From assembly GCA_964023275.1 (NCBI GenBank), contig OZ029915.1, positions 13,460,712 through 13,524,711 of the forward strand: 64,000 nucleotides of DNA, in the 5' to 3' direction. Below, piece after piece: positions 35,620-49,300 of this stretch. The notes beneath the pieces are model-generated. The model saw nothing but the letters and a program-made list of their open reading frames with translations. It was not told where the DNA came from and did not search any database. The position numbers and the translations under genes were made by a program. The stretch is from Norana najaformis. Lineage: Eukaryota; Annelida; Clitellata; Crassiclitellata; Hormogastridae. How positions within the stretch are numbered: the stretch's first letter is position 1; each line of letters begins with the position of its first letter.

Positions 35620-36411
35620 CTGTATGAAGAATATTCGAACCAACTTCAAGTATCCGGACATTCCTTCATCAATCACCCCGGTGCAACACTACCCTGAGCT
35701 TCCCGTATCTACTCTTTCGAAGAGAGAGCAGCCGTCTTCAGAAAAGAGCAGTAAGCCAGAGATCGAGGAAGACGTTGGAGATCCAGATTACAATTTCCGA
35801 GCTGAAGAGAGAAACCCATACTCCCAACCAAAAAGACCTCAACGACTTGATCAAAGTTCTTGGTCTCACCAAGTCCAATGCCGAGCTTTTGACGTCTAGG
35901 CTCAAGCAGTGGATTTTTTGTATAAATGTGTGCAAGTTGCAGATCAGAGGAAGCGTCACCAAGCTTTTTCCAGCTTCTTCACCAGTCAAGATGGACTCTG
36001 TTTCTGCCACAATGTGACAGGTCTGTTCGAGGCAATTGGAATCGACTGTACCCGGAACGAGTGGCGTCTCTTCATTGACAGTTCATCCATGAGCCTAAAA
36101 GCCGTGCTGATCCATAACAGGAACAGGTAACTTCTCTTCCTCTGGCTCTTCACTCGGTGCACCTCAAAGAAGATTACAACAGCATCAAAAGCTTACTAGA
36201 CGCCTGGAATTATGATGAGTACGGCTGGAAGGTCATCGGAGACTTCAAAATGGTAGCATTCCTGATGGGTGTCCAAGACAGTTTTAAAAAGTTTCCCTGC
36301 TATCTTTGCCTTTGGAACAGCAGGGACAACAAGATGCACTACCACAGGCGAGACTGGCCACAGCAGACCGAGTTCTCAGTGGAGAGGAACAACATCAAAA
36401 GTTTAATATAA
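35620..36411 (+). pseudogene. Degenerate second-lineage relative of the 567-residue transposase
   Basis: Fragments in at least three frames align along the intact transposases (42416, 48262, 61493): FKYPDIPSSITPVQHYPELP, then LNDLIKVLGLTKSNAELLTS, then NEWRLFIDSSSMSLKAVLIH, then VIGDFKMVAFLMG and KKFPCYLCLWNSRDNK. The first two catalytic Asp positions and the CxxC are kept. The N-terminal Cys domain and the C-terminal third are missing. Divergence is much larger than among the three intact copies, so this is an older, separate lineage. Confidence 0.88.
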
Positions 36412-36420
36412 ACTATTCCT

Positions 36421-37006
36421 ATACAACAGAACTTGAGACGGCATCAACGAGTGGACCGAATATTTGCTTTTTCTTAACAGGCTACTTAGTTGTGCTAAAC
36501 AGGAGTCTGAGCCCGATTGCTGAGAGAAAAATGCTTCAATATTTTGTCTTACAAGACCTTATACATCAGTTGTAACCTAGAATGTTACGCCTCATAAAAT
36601 CATCGCATTTTTAGAGATGTAGCTTAATTAATTGTTTTTTCATTATTTATTTCAACAAAAGCAAGCATTTTATTGAAATGTTACTAAACATTTCTATGCC
36701 ACTCTAAGTACCTCGAGCAGAAACTGTTCGCTGGTGTAAGTTCATCTATAATACTCACATAACTGGCATAGTCAGTATCGTACTCGTAATCGTGAACTCG
36801 AGATTTCTACAGCGCCGAAGGAAAGCTAAGTAGCAGGAACCAGCTTATTCACACTACTGGTGGGCGTTACGTAGAACCCATAGAACCCAATAAACGAAAT
36901 GCCATCTAGGAATGAAAATTGACACCATGTTCAAAGTTCCTCCTCTGTTCTCAGGATGAGAAATAACGACCTACACATGAAACCTAAATATGCTGATGAC
37001 GCCAGT
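36421..37006. repeat. Repeated 0.59-kb block, copy 2
   Basis: Near-identical partner of 23930-24515, starting directly after the broken transposase. It carries the same nested CGTAAT-type LINE piece (about 36785-36858). Confidence 0.9.
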
Positions 37007-37258
37007 ACTTTGCACAGTAAGAAGATTGAAATAATTAATTATTTAAGTTTTGAGATGATCCCTGACATATTTGCATAATGCAAAGGTAAGGCTTAGTTGA
37101 AATTATTTCTGTCTGATTTGTGCGAACGAATACACGAGTGTCCGTCAACAGCGAGAAATGTCTACAGTGCATTTGGCTGTTGTTCTTTGTTTGAGTAACT
37201 GAATCTGGACTGACTGGGTCTATCCGAATAACTGTAACTGAAGCATAAAGCCTTTGAA

Positions 37259-37337
37259 ATGGAGAAAATAACGAGAATTGCGCTGATATATATGATGCTA
37301 CGTTTATCTTCGTCTGATGAAGTTCTGAAAGAATCCG
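37259..37337 (+). CDS. Gene B exon 1: signal peptide
   Basis: ATG then EKITRIALIYMMLRLSSSDE, ending in phase 1 at GTAAAT. The hydrophobic core is short (IALIYMML) but length (79 nt) and phase match gene C exon 1 (82 nt). Confidence 0.65.
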
Positions 37338-40300
37338 GTAAATATCGAGTTTACAACTGCATATTTACTACTTATTACTGCTTATTATCACAAGTCCATA
37401 AATAAATTTGTCTGTCTAGAATAAATCGCAAACTATAGAACTTTAGCCTCCATACAGTCATTTTATATTGGTGAATTATGTGTTTATTACAGAAAATATA
37501 ATTGTTCATGTCTCTGTCTACGTATGTGGCTATATCTATGCCTATGTCTATGCCCTTGTCTTTATGTGTGTCTTTACCTATGTCTATGTATGTGGCTATA
37601 TTTGTGTCTGTGTCTTTATTTGTGTCTTTGTTTATGTCTGTCCGCCCGTCCGTTTGTCTGTCTGTCTCACTCGACGGAGCGTGTGCTTCTTCGGTTTATC
37701 CATCGATGTGCATGCCAAATAACCCCAGTGTAATGCAATGCATATGTAAATATAACGTAAATGCCAAAAGGCGCTAAACAAACGCTGCGTTGGTAAGATC
37801 ACCATTTTTAGCGGCGCTTATTCAAACCAAACCCGCTAGGTCCGAAATGAAGGGTCACTTTCAATGCTAAGTCGAATCCAGGGAGGTTAAGCCAAAAAGT
37901 CAGAGCCAATGATATCCTGAGACGGAAGGTATATCGTGATTAGAGACAGGTTAGTGAAAGAAGATAATCGGGACAAGACAGTTTAAACAGTAGGTTACAG
38001 TTTGAGTTCAGAATAAAATGGTCCAACTGAAAGGCCAAGGGGAGGGAAGAGTCCATGCACCCTATAGGATGGAGGGTGAAAGATCCGTCGGAGGTCGCTT
38101 CACGTAGTTGGTTTCACAGCGTGGATGATGTAGGCATTGGACAACGGAGCAAATAGCAGATTAATGTTCATAATGTTAGCTGCGTTAACAGAATGATATC
38201 TAAACATATAATGGCTAACACCATAAGTTTCAAGTTTTTGAAGCTGACTAAGGTATTCCAAACTGACTCTAAAACAGAAAAACTACACTAATTTTATTTG
38301 ATTGAATTGCTACATCAGGCTTTGTACTTAGTCTCCATTCTCTGAGTAGGTTCTCTTAAAGAGGCGCTATACAAATTTCCAATTACAGTTACTATTCTGC
38401 ATTACGCGACCGACTTTTGATGAGGTGAACTAGAATTTTAATGTTTTATCTGGCAGGTGAATACTGTCAGACGGAACATTTCAAACCTCGATGTTTGCAG
38501 AACGAAGTCATACTGATGAAAAGCGCCACCTATGGACGCATGCGCATTGGGCGGTGCATAACGGCTGAAGAAGTAACTGATCAAAAGTCTCTAGTTGGAG
38601 AGGATCCACGATACTTTGGATGTTCGGCGGATGTCTTGACCATTTTGGATCGCAAATGTTCGGGGAAGGCCGAATGTGCTATTCATGTGGTTGATATTTC
38701 GAATGAAAATATCAAGCCGTGTTTTCCGGGTCTTGTTGTATATCTTGAAGCTAGTTACAACTGCATCAGTCGTGAGTTGTATGTCTCATTAACTCAAATA
38801 TATTCAAGCACTTAAATTTAAATGTGCAAGCATCTCATTTAAGAAGAAATGGCTGACAAAAAAATGCCAGATCTCGGAGTCCAGCATTTCTGCAACTGAG
38901 TTGTGATTTGTGAGACTCAGTACATTCCGCTTTCATTAAGCAACAAAGCAACAACGAACCCAGTTAGTATCCGTAGCGTTTTCAGCTGTCAAGTGAAGTT
39001 TACTTACACATAGTCTTTAAACATTATACCGCCTGCATTTTTAAAAATAAAAAATACTATTTAACAGTTGCAGATGAAAAACGTTCATGCACTGTAACGG
39101 TTTCGAAGAATCCGACTCATATAATCAGCTCGCTTGGACCTCAAAGTGTTTGTGGAACCATATCACAGCCGTGGATTACCGAAGCACCCATCGGTCAGAA
39201 AATTGCAATTACGCTTTTCGACTTCACTAATTCAGAAGCTGGTCAGGCGAAGCATCGAAGCCACGAGTCCTGTCAGAGCCAAGGTGTAATTGTAGATAAA
39301 GCAGGAAAAAGAAATGTCTCAGTTTGCACTGGTGGAGGACAAAGACAGAAGGAATTGTATTCGTCAAGTGGAAATATTGTGCATATAACTTTAAATCTAA
39401 AGGATTCAAGAGAAAACTCTGGCGACGGAGAATTTATACTTCGCTTGGAAGGTTTGACAAAATACAGTGCTCCACATTCATAATAATAACTTAAATAATT
39501 TTATGATAATACGGTCGACCAACAAAAACTGACGATGGATATAATTATGACCCTCTCTAAGACGACAAAACCAAAGAAGTAATGGTAATTCACCAATTAA
39601 GGCAAACACTCCAAAGTTATTGTTGCTGACGAATACTCTCTTTCTAGTTCTGTTATTGGAAAAGTATGATTAATATAAGTGGCAATTTTTAAAATAGGCA
39701 CAATTGCCTACAGATTAGCCTTACCTTTCCCTACTTTGCATTGCCTTCCTTAATTCACTTTTTCGTGCCTTTCCTTGCATTTCTTTAGCTTAGCACAACT
39801 GAATTATCGAGGTCACCTTATCTTAACTTACCTGACATTGAAACTTGTAGCCGTTGGATGTTCGGACATAATTCCTCCAGAAGATACTTGGTTAAGGAGA
39901 AACGGTGATACAATTAAAATTGGTTGTTACTCCAGTCAGCAAACGTGGCTGCTCAACTGCAACGGAGGAAAGTGGGTCGGTGTCTTGGGAAACTGTTCAC
40001 AAGGTAAGACTTTACAAGCTGTTCGTTGATTTCAAATGATTTAACAAAACAGTTTATTCGCCGACTGTCGCAGCTTGGACTCCCTTAAATGTTCCTGATA
40101 ACTGATTAAACCTAATATTTATTGGGCCATGCACTGCCTGATGAAGTTCACCACCTGTCCTCAACTGGATCAACCCGTTGAAATTCTCGCATGCATCAGA
40201 CTCTATACGAAAATACTGTGTTATCTACTGGTCTAGGACCGGGTCAGATTCAATATCCTGTTTAATGGGTGAACCCAGAAAACACTGGAGTCTTTTACCA

Positions 40301-43300
40301 TTTCCTGTCTTCAGCCAGCCGGTTTGAAGATCAACAAACTAGGCCTATAGTACCGACTGCCATAAACAATTCGTGCATTGAAACATCCTTCTGAAAAGAG
40401 TTTGATAAATATTTTGATTTGTATTAAGTCAGGCCTTTAAGAACTGTCCACTCTTCATTTCTCACATCCTTTAGCGTTACGTAAACAGGCAATGCAAGTA
40501 TCTGGATAGGCCCTATAAAATCCTGCACCACATAGGCCTACGCTCAAATAGCCTATGTTAGATATAATTATTTGTGATAGTAGGCTATATGCTATGTAGA
40601 AGTACCGTGTGACTTGATTCTATTTTGATTGTAATTGGGAGAAAAGATCACCAGTCGGCCTCAGTCATTGGATATAATGGATTTACCAAAATACTTCCTG
40701 ATGACCCGATTGACTCCAGTGTTAATATTAAATCACAACAAGACATTCGCTAGATGCGGTCAGTGCAATGAATACTCCTCCAAACACTCCCTAGATGGCG
40801 GAATTGTTCCTTAAAATCCTTTCTGTACACTCACTGGCCTTTGCAAGCTGTGGGTAGGCGTTCAGAAACTGCATGTTGTTAGTGAATACAGTGTAGACAT
40901 CGGGTGGCACGATGGAAGGCAACGAATGTTCTTGGTTATCATGCTGAGTTCGGGGTTTGAATCTAATTGGAAAAAAGGTCAGCGGTCTGCTTCAGTCGGT
41001 GGATATAATGGATTTTTATTTGTCTCTTAGGCTTACATGCAATGAAATTTCAGTAACATACCTAAAACACTTTTGAGTAGTATGTATGTATCATTAAATT
41101 TGTAAAGCGCCTTTTAAGTAACTCACAAAGGCGCTGCAGCACGGCTACCTAACGGTCTCTAAGTAAGAACGTCTTGAGACGGGCAGAAAATGTTTCTTGA
41201 ACTATTGAACAAACAAGGGTAATCGTAATCGTAATCCCAAGATTTCTACAGGGCCCAACGAAAGCCGCGGGGACCAGCTTATTCACAGGCGCTCAGTCAA
41301 AACAAAATCGATAGACAAAAGGGTTCGGTTCCGGGTCAAGATCCAAGAGTCAGGCAGAGAGAGACAGCTTGGCAGGGTCTGGTGGAAGAGTGTTCCAGAG
41401 AGACGCCCCCACAGTGGAGAAGGCGCGGTCCGCCCGAGCAGACGTACGAGAACGCGATACAATGAGATAACCATGTGTCGCCGATCGTAGTCTCTGTCGA
41501 CCAGGTTGATCAGCAACTGGCTTGATTAGCTCATTGATATAATCCGGCGCTGAGCCAACGATCGAGGACCTGATCATGAGGAATATTTTTGAACTGTACC
41601 CTCTTCTCGATTTGAAGCCAGTGTAGTAATTGATTACGTAGTGGAAAGTGCCCCAAGACGCACCCCCTTTTCTATTCTTGCTTGTAACTTTATTATCAGT
41701 ACCAATATGAAAACTATAAATGTGCATTTTATGTGGTCAAAGCATATGCACTGCCCCAGGGAACAAATTTTGCACTGTAACAGCTAAATGCTTCAATTTA
41801 TCTAAAACACTGGCCAACAGAAAATTTTTTTTTTCTTGTTGCCTTCGGTTTTAGACCTGTTCTTGGGGTAATTTTGGGCGCTGATTCAGAAAATGTCATT
41901 GGATTGAGTGCATCAGGTCTAGTTTCTGAGATATCGTCGATTTTGTAAAGAAAACCCAGTCCACTCTTTAAACGATGTCTTTGGCAAAACTAAAATGTCA
42001 TAATAAGCTTTATTTATGGCTAATTATAATTCTTGCTGATTCATATAATGCCTACATCCTTATAATGTAAAATCAGCATATCTTGCCGCGTGCTGAGATA
42101 TTGCTGATTCAACGAAATAACTATTCCGTAGCCTACAGCTTACTCAGCACTAAATTCATGGCCTCATTTAGAATTTATTTGTGCTTATACAGCGTTTCAT
42201 GGTTTCGAACTATGTAAATAGATTATGCTGAAGTCAGCATTTATAGCCTATATAAACCGCCTCCTGAAAGCTAGAGCAGCCGCAGTCGTCTTAGGGCATA
42301 TTAAGAGTTGGTCGCAAGAACAATCTGTGAATGTGAGCATTAAAAACCAACATCATGTTCTTACTATTTTTTAGGTTAGTCATTTAATTCCTCAGATGCG
42401 AACATCCTTAAGGTTATGGCTACTTCCAGACGGAGCTGCATTAACCATCCAGACATATTCTGCTACATTTGTGGGGAATACACACTAAAAGCAAACAGGA
42501 AACCGATTTCTGAGTTTGTAAAAAGAGCATATGTAGGTTATTTTGGTGTCAAACTTGGAGATCAAGATAAGCACTGGGCTCCTCATACAGTATGCAAAAC
42601 TTGTATTGAACAATTGCGCCACTGGACAATTGGAAAGAGAAGCTGCCTGAAATTTGGTGTACCGATGGTTTGGAGGGAACAGATAAACCACTTCGACGAC
42701 TGTTACTTTTGTATGGTTAATATCATAGGCATCAATCGAAATAATCGTCACAAGTTGTCTTACCCTGACATACCTTCAGCCAGGAGACCTGTTCCGCATT
42801 CGGATATTGTACCAGTTCCACCTTTTCGCGAACTACCTCAGCTCTCAGACGATGAGACTTGCATGTCCAATATCGGACAAGATGACGAAAGTGAAGAAAG
42901 TGGGGGCAGTGACAGTGATTTCCAATCAACTTCACACAGTGAACGTTTTGACCAAAAAGAGTTGAGTGATCTGATCAGGGACTTAAATCTTTCCAAAGAG
43001 TCCTCTGAATTGCTTGCGTCCAGACTAAAGGAAAAGAATGCACTTCAGCCTGGAACGAAAATTACAATTTATAGAAACAGAGAAAAGGATTTGCTGCCAT
43101 TCTTTACTGAAGACAACAACCTAGTATTCTGTAATGACATCAGCAACTTATTGAAGAAAATTGGTCTGTCGGATTACAGCCCAGATGAGTGGCGTCTTTT
43201 TATCGACAGTTCAAAACGTAGTCTGAAATGTGTGCTTTTAAATAACGGCAACAAATTTGGTTCTATTCCAATCGGTCACTCCACCAGGATGAAAGAAGAG

Positions 43301-46300
43301 TACAATGCCATCTCTTTAGTACTGGAAAAGATAAAATACAAAGAACATCAATGGGTAATTTGTGTAGACTTGAAGATGGTAAATTTCCTCCTTGGTCAAC
43401 AAAGTGGCTACACAAAGTATCCCTGCTTTTTGTGTCTTTGGGACAGTAGAGCCAAGCATGAACATTGGACAAGAAAAGATTGGCCTTCGAGGAAAGACAT
43501 GGTGGTTGGAGCTCAAAATGTAATCAAGGAATCTTTGGTGGCACGAGATAGGATCATACTGCCACCACTACATATAAAGCTAGGCCTGATGAAACAATTT
43601 GTCAGGGCTTTGAATAAAGAAGGTTCATGCTTCGAATACATAGTACACAAGTTACCAGGAATTACAATGGAAAAATTGAAGGCTGGAATCTTCGATGGTC
43701 CACAGATCAGGCAACTTATGAATGACCCACTTTTCATACCATCAATGAATGAAATCGAATCTTGTGCCTGGTCTTCCTTTGTTCTTGTAACTAAAAATTT
43801 TCTTGGCAACAAGAAGGCAGACAATTATGCACAACTAGTAGACGATATGCTTCTTCATTTCAACAAGCTTGGCTGCAACATGAGCATTAAAGTCCTTTAT
43901 CTCCACAGTCACTTAGATCGCTTTCCAGAGAATCTTGGTGACTTCAGCGAAGAGCAAGGTGAAAGATTTCACCAAGACATCAAAACAATGGAAAATCGAT
44001 ATCAAGGAAGATGGGATGCACACATGATGGCAGACTATTGCTGGAATATTATGCGCGATTGTTCCGGCAGATGCCACACTCGGAAATCGTACAAAAGGAG
44101 CTTCTTCGGTGTCGAATGACTTGAAATTTTTATAACAAACTTGTTCTGTTTGGTATCATATAAGTACAGTTTCAGGTACTACCATTTTCTTTTAAGTATT
44201 TGTATTATTATGTTTATTTAGTGTATCACATAATAAATTGTGCACTACATAATTATAGCTATAGCCTTATGTTTTATGGGCGAGCAGAGGCAAGGACTGG
44301 TATATGGCATAATGTTCTATATCTCGAAAACTAGACCTGCTGGGAGAAAACTGGTGCCTTTTCTGGAATCAGCAGGTCAAATATACGCAGAAACAGTTCT
44401 AACATTTGAGGCAACAAATTATGTGTTGGCCAGTGAAATCAGAGACAGGGTGATCTCAAGCTCTGGTTGCATCTTGGGAACACTTTTTCAGCACATCTAC
44501 ACTTTACTCACACGCTACCTTAACAGCATGCCTAGCATCGTTATATTGGCCCATATGGGTCCCATATCATCCCATAAGGGATCAATGTTTGTTCTTCCCG
44601 TTATGGGAGCACAAACACATAGAAGAACAGTACTAAAACATTGGTCATGACATATTCACTTTTAGACAATAATTTCAGAAGCTGTAATATAAAGAAAAAC
44701 TGTATTTGAAATAGATTGTCAAGCAACTATAGGCTATTAATGTCAAACTAACCTTACAGCACTGATGACAAACAAACTTGTCTTGAACAGCTTTTGATTT
44801 TCCAAGCATATCTGCACAAGTCATTTCAATCTACAGTCTACAGCGTTGGTACTGCAGCTTGTCATCTGTTGATTCCACGAATCTTTCTCCATATCCTGCA
44901 TAACAGTCCACAAGGTCGTCAAGTTCTGAGACTTTCTCTGTAAATTTCGATATACCAAAATCTTTTTCAGCACGGTGGTAAGACTGTCCATCCTTGAGTG
45001 CAGTTAATGCACGCTGGAGGTTTCCTCCCCATGCATATGATCCTCTGCTTGTCCTTCACTTGCAATCTTTTCCCATCTTCTATCAACAAATAGTAAGAAT
45101 CATCTCAAAGTAGTGACATTGGCCATTACTCAATAATTTTATTTTATCTAAAATATTTTTGTTTCGTTAATTGTCGATATTACATAGTCGCGTGCCCATA
45201 ACGTACCCAGTGCGTTTTGGGTGCCTACTTATTATCCATAAATTAGCTAAACTAGCCTCCTCCATTTAACCATTTACTTGTAGAATTGCTGGCCGTTTTA
45301 AGATTACACTAATTCTAGTGATTCTTAACTAATTCCTAACAAATTATGGCTAGTCAATTTGAGCTAAATCCAGTCAAGTAAGTATGTACAATGCAAATAC
45401 GAATTAAAAGGACGGAGCACTACATACACACTAAAGTTCATTTATTATGAATCACATTAGATGAAGCTAAAATATACACGGTCATAAAGTTGGTGAAACA
45501 GTTAACAGATAAAAAGATTTTTGCCAACCTTTGCATTTACATTGTAAAAACTCTTGTCAAATGATCACATGCGAAAGTTCAAAAATTAAGAAAACTTACT
45601 TTTGTTGCAAAAACCACGTTCCTCTCCGAAAAAAGAAACCAATTAATAATAACATAAGGACACGTGACTTATTGACTATGTTAGTAGGCTGCTGTGTTCC
45701 TGTATCACCAGTCAGAATATTATGATGGAGGTGCGTCTTGGACATACGGTGCATTTTGGGGGTACTTTTCCCTACTTCTTTTATTTTTCTGTAACATAAC
45801 TTCAGCTTATTTTAGTTGTTAGTCTATTTCGAAGCATAAATTTGTGAGCAAATCATGCGCAATTAGGCCTAAATTATGACTCCAGTTAAAGATTTAGCCA
45901 TAGTATCCAAAATTAACAGCAAATATAAAAAATAAGTGACTATGCATTCAGACTATTTATATTGGAGTTCTTCCACTCTTGCAGTTAAATCGTATGCGTC
46001 ACTTATTTGGTGAATTGTAGATATCTTGGCTCATAGTTTAGACGTCGAATCTGATCGAAAGTTAACAATTTCGATGGAAGAACAAGGTGAGATATTAAGG
46101 AATCAGACTATTTTTAGCATAATTTTTAAAGTACAAGTGAACAAGTGAGCTGTCTTTCTGAATCGTTGCCAAAATTAACGAATAAAGGCCACGTGTAAGG
46201 AGTATAACCTCTTTGGGCAGAACAGACTTGAAATTCACCACTGAATCCGTGATTTTCTGTCTGTTCGCAGATAGGCCTAACATTTCATTTTTGGATTCAT

Positions 46301-49300
46301 ATTGCCCTAGAGATAAGGGTCAACCAATTCTAAGAATACACTGAATTTGGTGAATTCCCAAACAATTATTTTAACTGAATAGGAGAGTTAAATATTTGTA
46401 AATTCACAATCATTTTTCTAATTAGACTAATTTATAATTAGACTGAAGGACTGGACTTCACGAAGTAGCCAAAAAACAGCAGAGACCAGTTCGTCTCGAT
46501 ACGCAAAAAGAGACTTTCTGTATCGATCACTGCAGGATGTTAGTTGGTAATAATTTGTATTGATTAAGTTTTAGCGATGGTCGCCATTGTTGGATGTACT
46601 CTTGCCATCTGCTTGGCCATTATTTGCATCGGAGCTGTATGTTTACGCAGGTATGTTAATCGTATAAACCTAGGCCTAAATTCAATTCTTAAGAATCGAA
46701 TTTATTTCTTGAAGAATAATTGACCTAAAGCCTATTAATAAAATAGGTTAAAACGTGCTTGTTGACTCGCTTTAGAAGTACTTTATAGCCCAACTACTTT
46801 CTGATGCTCACCCACTCTGATCCATCGAATCCACTGCCTTCCCATTTATTTTCAGCTTAAACACAACCAACTCTAACAGCTCCTCCCCTTCTCTCTCTGG
46901 TCTTCTGGCAAACGGTCTTGGTTTTTAACATGGCATTCTTTGACAACCCCACGACTTAACGCAACGCTCGTGAATAAGCTTTTAAGCAGCGCTTTTGAAA
47001 AATTTCGTGTTTATGCATACCTCTACAAGTAACTGCAAAGTTAGTATTAAATCACAACAAGACATTCGCTAGATGTACCCATATCAGAAAGTACTCTTCC
47101 AAACACTCCCTAGATGGCGGAAGTGTTCCTTAAAATTCTTTTCTGTACACAGGCTGGCGTTTGCAAGCTGTGGTAGGGCGTTCAGTAACTGCATGATAAT
47201 AGCAAATATAGCGTAGACATCGGGTGGCACGATGACAGGCAACGAATGTTTATAGTTTTCAGTCTAAGTTCGGGGTTTGAATCTAATTCATTGTCAAGCA
47301 ACGGTATATTGTCGGTGGGGGTTATATAATTTAGAGTAGAGTGTTTGTGACAAAAAGAGTGTAGACTGAGTAGAGTGATTTAGAGTAGTGTGTATGCAAA
47401 CGTGTTTATTCAGCGACAGCTAATCCTACATCGTTTCAGCTTCAGTGAATTTTACAGGTGAGAACCATCACCAACAATACACTACTTAGGTCCAAACGCA
47501 CATCGCAGTGTATCTATTATAGAGAATTGTCTGTGCTTATGGACCTAAATGGAGGAATGTGTAAAAAATGGTTATCTGATTACTTACATAATAGAAGGCA
47601 ATGTGTTTCATATAATGGGTACACTTCCTGTGAATTTTATCTTACCTGTGGTGTACCTGAAGGCTCTGTCTTAGGCCCACTACTGTTCTTAATAAACGTC
47701 AGTGATATATCGAACTCATGCTTCCTCATTACTCCATTTTATTCTGTTTGGGATGACACCAATGTATTCATGTCAGATAAATCTTTTGAATTGCTGGTTA
47801 ATAAAATTAATGTAGAGTTAAAAATGGTGGCGGCATGGTTCAAAGCAAATAAATTATCACTAAATATTAAGAAAACGAATTTCATATTATTTAGCTCACA
47901 GAGGAAAATTATACCTAAATGTAATCTCAGTATAAAAATTGATAACACTGGCCAACACATAATTTGTTGCCTCAAATGTTAGTACTGTTTCTGGGTATAT
48001 TTGACTTGCTGATTCCAGAAAAGGCACCAGTTTTCTCCCAGCAGGTCTAGTTTTCGAGATATAGAACATTATGCCATATACCAGTCCTTGCCTCTGCTCG
48101 CCCATAAAACATAAGGCTATAGCTATAATTATGTAGTGCTCAATTTATTATGTGATACACTAAATAAACATAATAATACAAATACTTAAAAGAAAATGGT
48201 AGTACCTGAAACTGTACTTATATGATACCAAACAGAACAAGTTTGTTATAAAAATTTCAAGTCATTCGACACAGAAGAAGCTCCTTTTGTATGATTTCCG
48301 AGTGTGGCATCTGCCGGAACAATCGCGCATAATATTCCAGCAATAGTCTGCCATCATGTGTGCATCCCATCTTCCTTGATATCGATTTTCCATTGTTTTG
48401 ATGTCTTGGTGAAATCTTTCACCTTGCTCTTCGCTGAAGTCACCAAGATTCTCTGGAAAGCGATCTAAGTGACTGTGGAGATAAAGGACTTTAATGCTCA
48501 TGTTGCAGCCAAGCTTGTTGAAATGAAGAAGCATATCGTCTACTAGTTGTGCATAATTGTCTGCCTTCTTGTTGCCAAGAAAATTTTTAGTTACAAGAAC
48601 AAAGGAAGACCAGGCACAAGATTCGATTTCATTCATTGATGGTATGAAAAGTGGGTCATTCATAAGTTGCCTGATCTGTGGACCATCGAAGATTCCAGCC
48701 TTCAATTTTTCCATTGTAATTCCTGGTAACTTGTGTACTATGTATTCGAAGCATGAACCTTCTTTATTCAAAGCCCTGACAAATTGTTTCATCAGGCCTA
48801 GCTTTATATGTAGTGGTGGCAGTATGATCCTATCTCGTGCCACCAAAGATTCCTTGATTACATTTTGAGCTCCAACCACCATGTCTTTCCTCGAAGGCCA
48901 ATCTTTTCTTGTCCAATGTTCATGCTTGGCTCTACTGTCCCAAAGACACAAAAAGCAGGGATACTTTGTGTAGCCACTTTGTTGACCAAGGAGGAAATTT
49001 ACCATCTTCAAGTCTACACAAATTACCCATTGATGTTCTTTGTATTTTATCTTTTCCAGTACTAAAGAGATGGCATTGTACTCTTCTTTCATCCTGGTGG
49101 AGTGACCGATTGGAATAGAACCAAATTTGTTGCCGTTATTTAAAAGCACACATTTCAGACTACGTTTTGAACTGTCGATAAAAAGACGCCACTCATCTGG
49201 GCTGTAATCCGACAGACCAATTTTCTTCAATAAGTTGCTGATGTCATTACAGAATACTAGGTTGTTGTCTTCAGTAAAGAATGGCAGCAAATCCTTTTCT

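Noticed and set aside
37468-37777. Three overlapping hydrophobic frames rich in Val/Cys/Leu
   Set aside because: By-products of the TGTCTA hexamer array; all three frames are open for the same reason.
42485-43824. Several antisense open frames of 66-103 codons inside the transposase gene
   Set aside because: Identical in all three copies only because the sense gene is identical. No independent start context or domain.
44240-44650. 136-codon frame crossing the right end of transposon copy 1
   Set aside because: It runs through the terminal inverted repeat into unrelated flanking DNA, and copies 2 and 3 end differently.
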